Below are positions 1-12,451 of a stretch of DNA of 64,000 bases, piece after piece. The notes below the pieces were generated by a model. That model was not told the origin of the DNA. It saw nothing but the letters and a program-made list of their open reading frames with translations, and made no database searches. The position numbers and the translations under genes were made by a program. Numbering within the stretch: the first letter of the stretch is position 1; each line of letters starts with the position of its first letter. The DNA is taken from contig JAKOON010000056.1 of NCBI GenBank assembly GCA_022577435.1, positions 925,415 to 989,414 on the forward strand, read 5' to 3'. This stretch comes from Embiotoca jacksoni (Eukaryota > Chordata > Actinopteri > Embiotocidae).

Positions 1-2510
1 ACCTGTCACTGTCCGAGAGTTAAAGTTAACTCTTCTAGTTTTCTTAGTTATGAAAAAACAGGAGCTTTTAACACAGTGTGCTTGTTGAACCTGTTATTTA
101 TGAACAACCAGCGTCCTCAGCGGGCAACAAATCTGCTGCCAGACCGGCTCTAACGTCCGACTCGGTCGAGGTGTCAAAACCAATATTTGATCTCCACATT
201 TTCACACTAAATTTATTTTAACATAGTCATTAAATGACCTGCCGGAAAATCCAAAACATGTTTTCAGGTGTCATTTCTTTCGTCAGGCGTGTTCTCATTT
301 CAGCTAGCACGCAACACTTCACTTCAACATGTAAATCACTTCCGCTTGAAATATGCAAAAGCACTCTCTTTCAGCAAAAAAAAAAAAAAAAAATAAGAGT
401 TTAGACACAAAACGGCTTCATAACACTCAGAGCTGCACAAACATGAGGAGGTGAGGCTTTTTCTTGTGAAAGAATATTTCAAATTAAGTCTTAAAGTCAT
501 GTATTCAGTAATAAATCGGTGCAAATTATGACTATAAATCTATAAATCACGTCTTAGCCTTGAAATATGCAAAAGCTCTAATTTCTGAAAGGAAGCATCT
601 TGAATTTAGACACAAGACAGCTCAACTAGACTTAAATTAACTCTAAATTAATGTATTCAGTAATATATTAGGACTATCAATAATGGATAAAGTATTCGGT
701 GTCATAGTTAGTTATTACAAAATCCATATTGATCTCTAAATCTCTGCATCGTGGCCTTAAACCTCGACTTGGCTCGTTGTGTCCTCGGTGACCCGGATGA
801 TGACCAAACAGTGAAGCAACGTCAAACAAAGACCAGGCTGGAAAGCTCAGCGCCGGTCAATCGCTCCTTTGATCATAAATAACAGTCCGGCAGAGTGACA
901 CCGCTCAGACCTATTTATCACAGTGAAATACGTCAGTGTTCAGTGTTGCCGAGTTTGTTACTTTAAATGGTTGAAGCTTTCTTTTGGAATCATTTTCTCA
1001 GCCGGTGTAACTTCTTGCTGGAGAACGCACGACTTCTGTTTTGCTGAATTTGATGCTGTGTATGTGCTGCTTTGTTTTAATTTAAAGGGACATCACTTAA
1101 CACAAACTTGATTGGAACAAAATGCAGTGTTTCCCACATGTACTCTTATTTTGGCGGGTCGCCCATGTATATTTCATTTCAGCATTTCTTTTCTTTAATT
1201 GTGGTTTTTAACCTGTGCGAGAGAATGACTCTATCAACGCGGTCGATTAAGGATTGGGCAGTCGCCCCTCCCTCTCCTCCACCTGTGTCTGCTTGAGTTC
1301 CGCCCTTCATTAGACACACAGAGGTCAGAGGACAGAAACACAGCGGAGATTCTCACGCTGAGCCGGAAAACAAACGGCTGCTCCAAAATGACACAATGAC
1401 AATATTTTGGGCTGGAGTGCAACAGCAGGGCGGAGCGTCAAACCTGAATGCAGCGACTTCTCAAATTAAAAGCATAAAAAAACAAAAACATGCACATGCT
1501 GTTGAATTTAAGCCATTGTGATACAAACTTTGTGTGTTGAGTAGCAATTTGTTATTGTTCACATAAAAGAAGCTGATTCAGCTGGTTTGGGTGGAGCTCA
1601 GCTATGCGAATAAATGTCACTGAACATGTGGAGCTCTCGGACACTTTTATTTTGTCAAAGTAGCTCTGCTCCCATGAACGCATGAAACGTGCCGATCGAT
1701 GAGCTCGTGGTTACAACATGGGAAGTCGTTAAAGGGGTTGAAGCTGTAAAAACACTGTTGCTAGGCAACGGCAACATAGACGGGGACACACACACCCCGA
1801 TCTTCCTCCTCGAAGTCAATGGACAAAACGACTGCTGGTTAAACTTCTTCTTGCTGCTTCCAGTCGATCTCAGAGGAAAACAAACATTGAACAGATGGTG
1901 TTATCACCACAACGTTACGAGTTTGACTTCCCGGCCGGGTCGAAGGCAATAAAGCACTAAACTACTCGACTGGTCTGTTACCGGCGTCACAGAGCGGCCC
2001 CTACAGGAAATCACGATGTATTGCGATCACAATAATTAACGCAGATCCAAGGAATCGCCGCAATATTTGTGGAAGCCTCGCAATTTTTTTATTTTTTTTA
2101 TTCTCGCGATTTTTCCCCGAAACATTTGAACGCTGAAAGTATCAACGTATAATCAAAAGTTGCTTTATTAACCAAACTAACTCCTCATTTATTCTGTATT
2201 ACAGTCACAGTCTGTCTGTTCTGTAAAGCTGTGTCACTTTATTTGGAAGTGATTACATATCACTGTTTATCAGGTATCACTAAAAAATGTCTTTTTTTTT
2301 TTTCTAATTTCTCAGAATTTTACTGCAAAAAAAAACCCAAACACTTAAAACTGCAAACTTTGAGAAAATCCGCTGCAAAATAAAAAAAAAAAAAGTTATC
2401 AGAACAATCAAAAAACACCACAAAATCGGAGAATGATGAAAAGAACAATATCAGCAACTTAAAAGAGCAAATCATGAACTGACTTTGTGTTTTCTTTTGT
2501 GTTTTTTCAG
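1..2510. other. intergenic, no gene seen
   Basis: AT-rich sequence with poly-A runs. Segment 1698-1732 (GAGCTCGTGGTTACAACATG and following) recurs in reverse orientation at about 21215-21260, indicating a dispersed fish repeat. No splice-bounded coding frame recognised. Confidence 0.4.
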
Positions 2511-2629
2511 GTCAGAAGTTGCTGATGGGGTTTTTCCATCATCCTCCTGCAGCATTGATCGGCGGAGGAGTCGAAGCGTCTCTAAGTAAAGAAAGTGATG
2601 AGCATGGAGAGACAACAGAAACTTCCACG
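2511..2629 (+). other. exon-like segment, possible 5' noncoding exon
   Basis: 119 bases bounded by a strong pyrimidine tract with CAG (GTGTTTTTTCAG) and a consensus donor ACG|GTAAGT. One frame is open throughout (MGFFHHPPAALIGGGVEASL and onward), two are closed. No family recognised. It may be an upstream noncoding exon of il34 or of an unknown transcript; splice-site appearance is the only evidence. Confidence 0.25.
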
Positions 2630-4380
2630 GTAAGTTTCACAGACACCTAAAGGTGTAAAGTCTCCTTTCACATCACAGTTGCTTTTCTGTGTTGTTTTTT
2701 TGTGGTTTTGCAACCTCGGGACAAGAAGTTTCACAACAACAAAATGAAAGACAAAAGTACTGCAGCATTGTGTGTGAAGACGTTATCTATTAGAATTGAT
2801 TTAAAATGCCCTCTGAGTTTCCTTTGGCCCCGATTTATACCATGAACAATGGAAAAGGCAGAGCAACAAACCCAAGTTCAACCACAGAGTCCTTTACTGG
2901 CGGCCGCCGAACATTTCAACCAGAGCTGAATCACTTGTTGTTGGTTTTACCAGCACTTTTGTAAATTGTATTTCCACATTTTTTTTGGGGGGTGAAAAAA
3001 AAAGGTTTTATGCAGAACACAATGGAAAAATGCGAAAAGTTTAAAAATAAAAGCAGTGCTGGTTTCATTTAGAATCACACCCACCGTGGCACCACTTTTA
3101 TTTATATTGAGCTAAACTCTGCAAAAACAATCGGAGTGATTTCTGTGTTCACACACACGATCAGTGCCGGAGAACGATGACGTAAAGGTAAATATTCACG
3201 TGGTTCATCCTCTGGACTTTGATCAGATGTGAAACTTCAACACTGAGCGTGCCGACGTCCCGTTCTTGGTATTTTTCTTCTTCGAGGGTTTTTAGGAAAG
3301 GTCGTAGAGCAACTGTGAAGGACTGCACTTACAGGATAACACTTTTAAAACGATCAATAATTGACTCTGTATTTCCTCACCGAGCTTCCAGACATTTAAT
3401 CGATCAATCAATCCCTTTATTTCTCACTGCGCGGCTGTACAACTGCAGAATTCATCAAATTCCCCCCCAAAAAAACTGCAGTAAAAAATTGAATAAAGGA
3501 GAATTTAGTGACAGATTTTGTAGGTGGAGGTGGGAACCTGACCTCGCCCACTTTTAGACTTTCCTTGAACTATTTTGGCTCTGAACGTCTTCTTAAATAT
3601 AAATACTCAGATGTGCTTCTGCAGAAAAAGGTGTGAAATTTAATATTTAGTTTTCCTGAAAGAGAATTAGTTTTGCTTCTTCAACACAGATCAAAACTCA
3701 AACAGCTGTGACTCTTATGAACTTTACTTCTATTTAGTTTTACTAGTTTGACCTGCACTAGTTTCTAATGAGACACCTTTTATAAATGCACCCCCCCTTC
3801 CCTCCGTTTATTAATGGTTAACAAATCATTCATTATTCTTTTATAAAGCAGCTAAAAGTAGTAAAACACTGATTTTCAAACTGTCAAATGTTGACTTGAA
3901 GTGAGCCGCCATGAAGCTTTAAGTTTCCTTTTAACTTGTTATTATTCATAAACCTATTAATTACAGCCAATAAACTCATAAGTAACATCTTTACGAAGCA
4001 TAATTCATTAAATAATGTCGCTGTTTTAACTCTACTGCTCCGACTTACTTTGGAGCCTCTTCAGAAGACTTTGTTGAATCCTACGTTTTATTTTTAATAC
4101 GTCTGCATGCCGAGCCGTTTGTTCCCTTTCGTAAAAAGCGTTTTAATTGACTAATTTTAGTTCAGTCGGGCTATAAACTATCCAATGTGGCTGAATGGAT
4201 ATATTACTTAAAAAAGAAAAAGTGCCGCTGCTTGTGGACTTTCCCATCTGAGCTCAGCAGCCCGTCTGGACGGACACATGCGGTTGTGGTGGAGGTTTTG
4301 GCCCTCAGTGTTTCAGTGTGATCTGGATCCCAGAGTCAGAGCTGAGGCAGAAACTTTACTGTCCACAGGGACGGACGGAC
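2630..4380. other. intergenic, nothing recognised
   Basis: AT-rich unique-looking DNA. A 112-codon open frame at 3219 has no codon or domain signal. Confidence 0.4.
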
Positions 4381-4382
4381 AG

Positions 4383-4598
4383 AGAGAGAGACGGATAGAT
4401 GGAGACAGACAGACAGACAGACAGACAGATAGACAGACAAATAAACAGACAGACAGACAGACTGAAAGGCTAATAGACAAATAGGAGGACGGACGGACAG
4501 ACAGATGGACAGACAGTCAAACTCACAGACAGACAGACCACACTAATAACTGTGACAGCTGATGATGATGATGGTGGTGATGATGATGATGATGATAC
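4383..4598. repeat. (ACAG/ACGG)n and (GAT)n microsatellites
   Basis: Imperfect GACA tetranucleotide array at 4383-4548 followed by a GAT array at 4558-4598. Confidence 0.9.
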
Positions 4599-5689
4599 AT
4601 TTCCTGTGTGCGTAAAGTTGTGACGCACTAAAACAAACAAACAAACAAGAACATTCCTGAGACTCGTTCATATCTTCTGAGGTTGAACCGACAGGTGTTT
4701 CAGATTAAAGTTCCTCTCACTCAGCAATCACAATGTCGTTTGGTTGAATTTGGTTTTGAAATCTTTATTTTGTTTCTCTCTCTGGGATGATTTCTAATTT
4801 AATCTGTCCTAAAAAAAAATAAAAAAAATAAAAAATAAAAAAAAAAGGTGCCTCGTGCCTTCCTCTCTGCTTTTACGCAGGTGTTTGATTTTTGTATTTC
4901 TTTTTGTGTGAAGGGGTTGGATTGATAAAATACTGATCTCTCTAACATTCACTCTCAGGCGGGTTCTTATCAGAGATGGAACAAGCATCAATGCATCAAG
5001 TCCCGTCAGCAACTATCTCCTCCACCTCGGTCCGCATCTGCTGCGTTCCCAGCTCAGTATTTGTCCTCCGGTGGGAGTTTCGGGTCAAAACCATCCGTGC
5101 GGAGCACGAGCTTGTTGGTGCTGGTAGGGCGCGCGCGCGGAGGAGGAGCAGGAGGTGAATGGAAACAGATGCGCCGCGGACCAGAGGACGACCAAGCCGG
5201 AGTCCAGGTGACATCTGTTACCGGTTAAGAGGAGGAGAGCCATGCAAGCAGCACCTCCGCGATTTAACCTGCACCTTCAAAATAGACTGGATGCACTGAG
5301 AGCAGTTCCGGTTAAGTTTCAAAGTAAAATTCACATTTAGCAGCGCCTTTATTTGGGGGGGAGGCACCTTCAACATGCGGGGGGGAAGAGGAGGGGGGTA
5401 ATAAGATGTGATTGAGAGGCTGTGATGTCAGTGGCATGTGAAGATTATATGGAAACAAGTGTTAAATGGCAAATTCATCACAGTCAAAGTCAATGCTGGG
5501 GGTGTGAAGGGGGAGGGGGGAGGTTGGGTTTGCAGGTGAAGGTTAGGATCATTGTTCAATAAATAGAGACTCAAACATGCTAATTTAGTGTTTTTGTAAC
5601 TCTAGTCGCTAAATAGAACATTTCTAAACCATCGAAACGATTAAAACTCGCTCTTTTCGTTGTATCGGTATATTTCAGATTAAAAGAAA

Positions 5690-6025
5690 TTGTCAGAGGG
5701 GGGCGTGGGTACGGCGAGCATCGTCCCCTTTTATTTTGAAAAGCGGCATGGAGGCCGTATTTACGCCCGCGACTTAAAATTGACTGGAGGCAGCTGCTTG
5801 CCAGTCTGTTGCGCACTTGGCGGCACGCACACGCAGACAGCGCGCCACAGCTCCCTTTGGATGGACGGAACCAGGAATGGACTTCCCTTCATGACGCTGA
5901 GCTGCAGGCTTCAGTCTCTGGTTGGATTCCCGCCGCGTCTTTCTCACTTTAACGAGGCTCATCTACAGCCCAGCGGACACGGACTTTATCCATCCCGGGA
6001 GTGTCGGGGCGAAGGGACGTTGGAG
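5690..6025 (+). promoter_or_regulatory. CpG-rich patch, possible upstream promoter / first exon
   Basis: GC- and CpG-rich block (GCGCGCC, CCCGGG, GTCGGGGCGAAGGGACG) in an AT-rich setting, ending in a donor-like GAG|GTGCGT at 6025/6026. It contains an open frame of about 110 codons with no recognisable domain. A smaller CpG-rich block is at 4970-5220. One of these could be the il34 transcription start region; not provable here. Confidence 0.25.
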
Positions 6026-6723
6026 GTGCGTGTGTACCTGAATATATGTGTGTCTGTGTGTATTTGTGAGGATCAATCACATGTTATGTGTGAGGAAGAT
6101 TTGGAGGGTCCTGAACTTTCTGGTAAACCTTAAATGGGGCTGTTGGAGGGTCCAGACTCGGTTTTTAGGGGTTCGACCTTTCGTTGTGATGATGAAAGAC
6201 AGAGTCGCATCTTCTTCTTCTGCTTCTGTTTCGCCTCATAAAGATAGAAGTAGCTACGACATGTGTGCTCTTTATTTGAAATTCCCTCACGTTTTCCTTT
6301 TTCGACGCGCAGGTGTGCTCCTGACGTGAACGCGCGTGCGATACTTTCACTTTCGTCAGGTGCGTTGGATATTAAACCTGCAACAGAGCCTTCCTGATTT
6401 ATTTTCTGTCTGAGGAAAAGTGACAGTGAGGTCCGGAGACTAAATAAACTCCGCGGCTCAACCTGAACGCAGCTATGCAACCAGCTGTCAGAGATCGTGA
6501 ACGATAGGTGAGAGTTATTTATCCCAGCGGGGGGAGGAGGGAGGGTGGGGGAGGGGGGGGGCATATTGTATAGACGTACGTATCGGACAGTTTCAACACT
6601 GAAACGTGAGAGTTGGAGGACGGACACAAGTTCAGGAAGAAGTCAGAAAAGTGTCAGAACCGCTGAGAGGGACGAGTTAGATGGACACCGAGGGGCTGGT
6701 TGGATTCAAAAATCTACTAAAAG

Positions 6724-7041
6724 AAACAACAACAACAACAACAACAACAACAAAAAAGAAGATTTCATGAAATGATCTTCTTAAAATAGAAAATAATCAA
6801 GTTCGGGCATTTGACCCGAATTTCAGTTGCACGCGCATTTGTTTTGGGCCTCTGCAAATAAAACAAAAAGCGTCGATATTTCGGCTCATACTTGTATTGT
6901 ATTTTGCGTCATGAAGGTGATGCGCTTCAGCCTGCGTGCTGCAGGTTCCTGTCTGTGCTGTCACGTGACCAGCTGTTTGCGTCTATAGATTCATATCTCA
7001 TCGTTGTTGTTGTTGTTGTTGTTGTTGTGGTTGTGGTTGTG
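6724..7041. repeat. (AAC)n and (GTT)n tracts in inverted orientation
   Basis: (AAC)n at 6724-6752 and (GTT)n at 7003-7041 are complementary tracts about 250 bases apart; the spacer holds no gene. Confidence 0.8.
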
Positions 7042-7116
7042 GTGTATGTGTTTGTGTTTCTGCTGTTGGAGAGACAACATCCGAACAGAGAACACACAGA
7101 AGAGCTGCCTCGAGCA

Positions 7117-7240
<124 letters not shown>

Positions 7241-7421
7241 GGGAAGGGGGGGGGGGGGTTCAGGAGTCAGAATTACCAAATAAAAACTGAATAAATAGGA
7301 TGAAAGAGAGGGAAACATCTCGGTCCATTTTCTGAGCGTGCCCTGAAGGCATCTTAAAGATGAGCGAGGATTTTTTTTTCGTGTATTTTTTCAGGAGTTT
7401 TTTCGAGCTTCGGTCACGACG

Positions 7422-7499
7422 TGAGACGTCCATCTTCACATCTTCATATATTCACATCTTCACATCTTCACATCTTCATATCTTCACATCTTCACATCT
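7422..7499. repeat. CTTCACATC short tandem repeat
   Basis: About eight imperfect 9-base copies of CTTCACATC/CTTCATATC. Confidence 0.8.
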
Positions 7500-8149
7500 G
7501 GGAAAAATCTGGATCCGGCATCTTCAAATTTGTCCGATGGAATCCGAGTTTTGACGGGTTCGTTGGTGTTTACGACGAGCGGGCGGCTGCTTGCGTCTCT
7601 CCGGGTCATCAATCATCCTAAAGCCTCCGTTAGCGAGCACATTAAACCCGAGTGGAGGTGGCGACCCGCCTCGGGGTCGAGTGAGTCCTCGAAGGCCCGT
7701 CAACAGGTCGAGTTAAAAAACAACCAACGAACCCCCCGTTGTCCGACAAAAATTGGACTTTTGTTACCTATTAAACTTTTATATGCGCGGATGTGTTCCC
7801 TCCTCTTGAACCCTTTTAACCTCAGACTGCAGTTAACATTTATAAAGACCAACAAAAAAAAAGGATGGAAGAAACTGTCAATCAAAATGTGTCCAAAAAC
7901 GCAGCTGTTATTTGTTGGTACGATGAAACTCCCCGAACCCGACCAGGACGACGCGGAAAAAAAGTAGTTGAAATGGTTTTATTTGTTGGGATGAAAACTT
8001 CTTTACGTTTCTTACCTTTTGAATTTCATCGCTGCCGCTGTGACTCAAAAACCGGCTCACGAAAGAATTACAAAAATAATAATATGCCCTCGTTTTTTTT
8101 GGAGTTTGAGACCGATCGATGTCTTTCACCAGCGACGGCACACATCAGA

Positions 8150-8423
8150 GACGTTCCTGAGGACGTTCCTGAGGACGTTCCTGAGGACATTCCTGAGGAC
8201 ATTCCTGAGGACGTTCCTGAGGACGTTCCTGAGGACATTCCTGAGGACGTTCCTGAGGACGTTCCTGAGGACGTTCCTGAGGACATTCCTGAGGACGTTC
8301 CTGAGGACGTTCCTGAGGACGTTCCTGAGGACGTTCCTGAGGACATTCCTGAGGACGTTCCTGAGGACATTCCTGAGGACATTCCTGAGGACGTTCCTGA
8401 GGACGTTCCTGAGGACCTTCCTG
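8150..8423. repeat. 12-bp minisatellite, 23 copies
   Basis: Unit GACGTTCCTGAG, with copies differing mostly as GACG versus GACA (CpG loss); the last copy is GACC. As 12 is a multiple of 3 and the unit lacks stops, several frames stay open on both strands (VPED, TFLR, SSGT, QERP repeats). No evidence that any is translated. Confidence 0.95.
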
Positions 8424-8814
8424 TCCCTGGATGTTTCTCAGATTCTGCCCTGCGGGGTCGGACGGGGAGGAGAAGCTCAGGAACACGCCGCCGCCGCGAC
8501 CGCAGCTCCCCGACGGACCGCTGGCCGAACGACATCCTCGTCAGCAGCTTGAAACGAAACGGGCTTCGTCACGTCGATCGTCTTTGTCTTCGGCTGCTCG
8601 TCGTTCGTGAACTCCGTGCGTTCGTCATGAACATCTGCGTGGATGTTCTCTTGCTATCCAGATGTGCGCCGGCGTTTTCCGATGACGCGAGGACGTTAAT
8701 GTACGTATGAACTTAACAGCTGCTCGTGTTCACCGTCACGTCTTTAAGTCTTTGGCTCGGATGGCGGAGCTGGTGGTCCTGATGGCACCGTGCATGGCCT
8801 CCTCTACCTCTACT

Positions 8815-8815
<1 letters not shown>
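8424..8815. other. CpG-rich unique flank of the minisatellite
   Basis: GC-rich DNA with many CpG (GCCGCCGCGACCG, TCGTCGTTCG). Minus-strand fragments look superficially coding but are broken by stops. No gene assigned. Confidence 0.35.
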
Positions 8816-8880
<65 letters not shown>

Positions 8881-9269
8881 TTTAACGTTCAGGTTGTCAT
8901 TACAAGCAACACAACAGGTCGACTACGCCACTTCCTTATTTTCCCCTCTGTTCTGTTTTGACTGGTCGCCTGGTTGTAATGCGTCACTCCCGTCACAAGG
9001 TGGCGGTAATGCGCCTGGAAGCTGTTTGCCGACTGAGACGGCCGGTGTAACGTTTGTGGTCGAAACAGATCCTTTCCCGAAGTGTTCGTTGGTGAATACT
9101 TATTCCTTTGAATTATTATGTCCTTTGTAATTTATGTAAATGTATTTACGGAGTGGTTTTTTTGTGTCATGTAATTTAACAACGCTGTGATTCAAAGCTG
9201 TAAAACCATAAAACACATAAATAGTTCTAAAGAGTGCCGTAATTCACTGTTAATGTCCTAATTTAACCC

Positions 9270-9307
<38 letters not shown>
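8815..9307. repeat. (TG)n and (CA)n microsatellites
   Basis: (TG)n at 8815-8879 and (CA)n at 9273-9307, with unique sequence between. Confidence 0.95.
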
Positions 9308-9312
<5 letters not shown>

Positions 9313-10740
9313 AAGTACTTGCTACCAACAACATAATTACCAGCTCGTTAAATCCATTTTGTAATATATTACATAAAATGTACCTATTAACCTTTTACTT
9401 TGAAATTCAATAAATGCTAATCCGTCCGGTTTTTCCAATGTGAGGATTTGCTGCTTTTTCTCTATTTTATGCCGCTAGACATGTTAGACAAAACTAACAT
9501 TTTAAATAAGCTACTCAAAGTTTTACAGGACATTTTCTCCAATTATCTGACATTTTCTGGGCAAAATTATTCACCTAAATCTGTAAATCTGCAAGTTTAC
9601 AGACAGAATATAAATTCTGCAAAAGTAACTGAATTAATTATTTAGCTGCTGCCATTAACATGTTTCTTTTTCTAATGCTGAATAATAATCCAGCCTCACA
9701 ACACAGTCTATTTGTTATTATTATTATTATTGATTCAGAATTAGATTGACATTATCATTAGACTAGCTGTCAGGTGCAAGCTGGCTAACCTTGTAGCGGT
9801 TGTCAGCAGGGCCATGTGACGTTAAAAGTCAAATTATAAATTAAAAAGTGACATTTTTTAATAAAAATATATACATTATGAAATAAAAGGTTACAATTTT
9901 AAAAAGGTGTCCTTAAATAATAACTGACTTTGTTATACAAAGTGTTTCAAATAAAAGTAGACTTTTAAAGAAGCCAAAAAGTGAAGAAATACATATTTTG
10001 TATCATTACTAATTAATAAAAAAAATAAAAATAAATTGTGATAGACATATTTCCCACAATTTACTGCTGCAATTATTTATTTTAGAGTTATTATAAAATA
10101 TTAGACATATCGTAGCTCCATATTTATTAGTTTAGGATAGTTTAATTAAATTTTCCAGCATGCCCTCTCAATTTTAGATAATTCCTTTGTCCTTTGTTAA
10201 GAGCTCATGGAAGTGATCAACTCATGACATTTCTTTATTTTTAATATTTTATTCATTCCTGAGTGACTGAGGCATCTTGTTGATCCAACTCCAACAACCT
10301 CTGTGCAGATGTTTATCACTAGCGGTGAGCTGCACATTATTCCCCATACCTCATCATAACGGGAGATATTGCCTGAAACGAACGAAGACAGAACTGTTTC
10401 ACCAAACAACCTGTGAACTTGATCAAACAAACCTGACCTTTGAACCCGAAAGCAATTTATCGAAAAGAATACAACACTTGAAGGTGATTGATTTCCCAGT
10501 AAAAGTAAAAAAAATAAAATAAAATAAAAAATTCTTCCGATTAAAACTTGATTGCAGACTTTGTCGGGGTCGGATGCTGCAGCGCGAGTTGGAAGCGATA
10601 TTATTTGATATTATTACTGAACACAGGACCTTCAGTTTATTAGAGAGAGAGGATTGGCTGTTAGCTCTTCCTGGATCATGAAGTCGGTTTGCCTCAGATG
10701 TCTGTTTTGGGCTCGGCCTGAAGTTTCACGTCTCGTTCTT
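9308..10740. other. AT-rich intergenic DNA
   Basis: Very AT-rich with ATT arrays at 9715-9731 and no coding or RNA gene recognised. Confidence 0.4.
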
Positions 10741-11293
<553 letters not shown>

Positions 11294-11699
11294 CCTTATT
11301 GCCTTTATTACATCTGCCGTGGAGGATTTAGGATTATAAAAAAAATGTACCGGCCGTTTTGTTATGAAACTTGATGGAAGAGTGTATAATGTGGGCCGAA
11401 GAAGAATTCATTCAATTTTTGGAGTCGATCCAAATCACAGGATGGATCCACAAATCATATTTCACTGTCATAAACGTTGTGAGATATCTAGCATGTGGTC
11501 TACTTAAATGCAGTGCAGACACTGAGGGCTACAAAAAGCCCTCTGGCTCCAATCGATTACGGAATTTGGCCCTTTAAAGGCCGTACATCTTAATGCATAT
11601 CCACAACTTAGTCCTAATTTGAAATATTTTAACAGCTACTGGTGCATTGCCGTGATATGTTCTACAGATGCCTCTTTGACTGTTGTCTCTTGTTTTCAG

Positions 11700-11832
11700 A
11701 CCATCAGCAGCCATAAACTCCAGGACCCGTCTCCGTCTCCCCGAGAGATGCTCGGCGATGCAATGAAGACCTAAAAGCCGGGCGACCCATGTGTGTCCCA
11801 CCGAACGCACACACACGAAGAATTTCAGACAC

Positions 11833-11869
<37 letters not shown>

Positions 11870-11947
11870 TGCCTCGTCTGTGTATTTGCATATACACACT
11901 GTGCTGCGTTTAAAGCACCGTGGAGCTGAGGACTCAATCCAAGGAGT
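11700..11947 (+). other. il34: possible il34 5' UTR segment
   Basis: The acceptor-like TTGTTTTCAG at 11690-11699 would open an exon running into the il34 start exon. If transcribed, the leader contains a small upstream ORF (11748-11774, 8 codons), further upstream ATGs, a (GT)n at 11836-11866 and an octamer ATTTGCAT at 11884-11891. Alternatively part of this is promoter. Confidence 0.25.
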
Positions 11948-11984
11948 ATGGTGCAAACATCCGCCTCAGTCTGCCTGCTGGGAG
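11948..11984 (+). CDS. il34: il34 coding exon 1 (signal peptide start)
   Basis: ATG GTG CAA ... CTG GGA G then donor GTAAGC. It gives 12 codons plus one base (phase 1). The G joins GC of exon 2 to make Gly13 and continues straight into a hydrophobic signal peptide. No other nearby ATG exon has the required phase and hydrophobic character. The donor is followed within 20 bases by an 81-base TG tract. Confidence 0.85.
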
Positions 11985-12000
11985 GTAAGCCACACCTGCA

Positions 12001-12087
<87 letters not shown>

Positions 12088-12407
12088 CTTTTACTTTCTC
12101 TCGTACTCACTGGGCCTTGCCTTCATGTCACGTCATAAACCAGCCGAAGGTTGAAGGTTCATTGCTCATTCAGTGGTGAGCCAATACGCCACCCAGGATG
12201 TTCACATTGGTCACAAATATACGCAGCGAGGTGAATTTGAATCAACTATTGCATGTTTTTCTTATGCTGTGATGTTTTTTTTATTGACACTAATCTTTCA
12301 GAAAAAATATGGTTTCTATCCTTTAAATCTATTAATACCAGTCAGGAGGAGTACGGTTGATTAAAAACATCTTAGTAGGAAGTTTGAGTGAAACTCTGCA
12401 GCCAGAG

Positions 12408-12451
<44 letters not shown>

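Noticed and set aside
7865..8710. 281-codon open frame with VPED repeats
   Set aside because: It stays open mainly because of the 12-bp minisatellite; the flanks show no domain, splice context or codon signal, and other frames are open too.
8440..8820. Minus-strand segments that read like exons (EEAMHGAIRTTSSAIRAKDL; FTNDEQPKTKTIDVTKP)
   Set aside because: Each is cut by an in-frame stop, lies in CpG-rich DNA that mimics coding, and lacks convincing consecutive splice signals.
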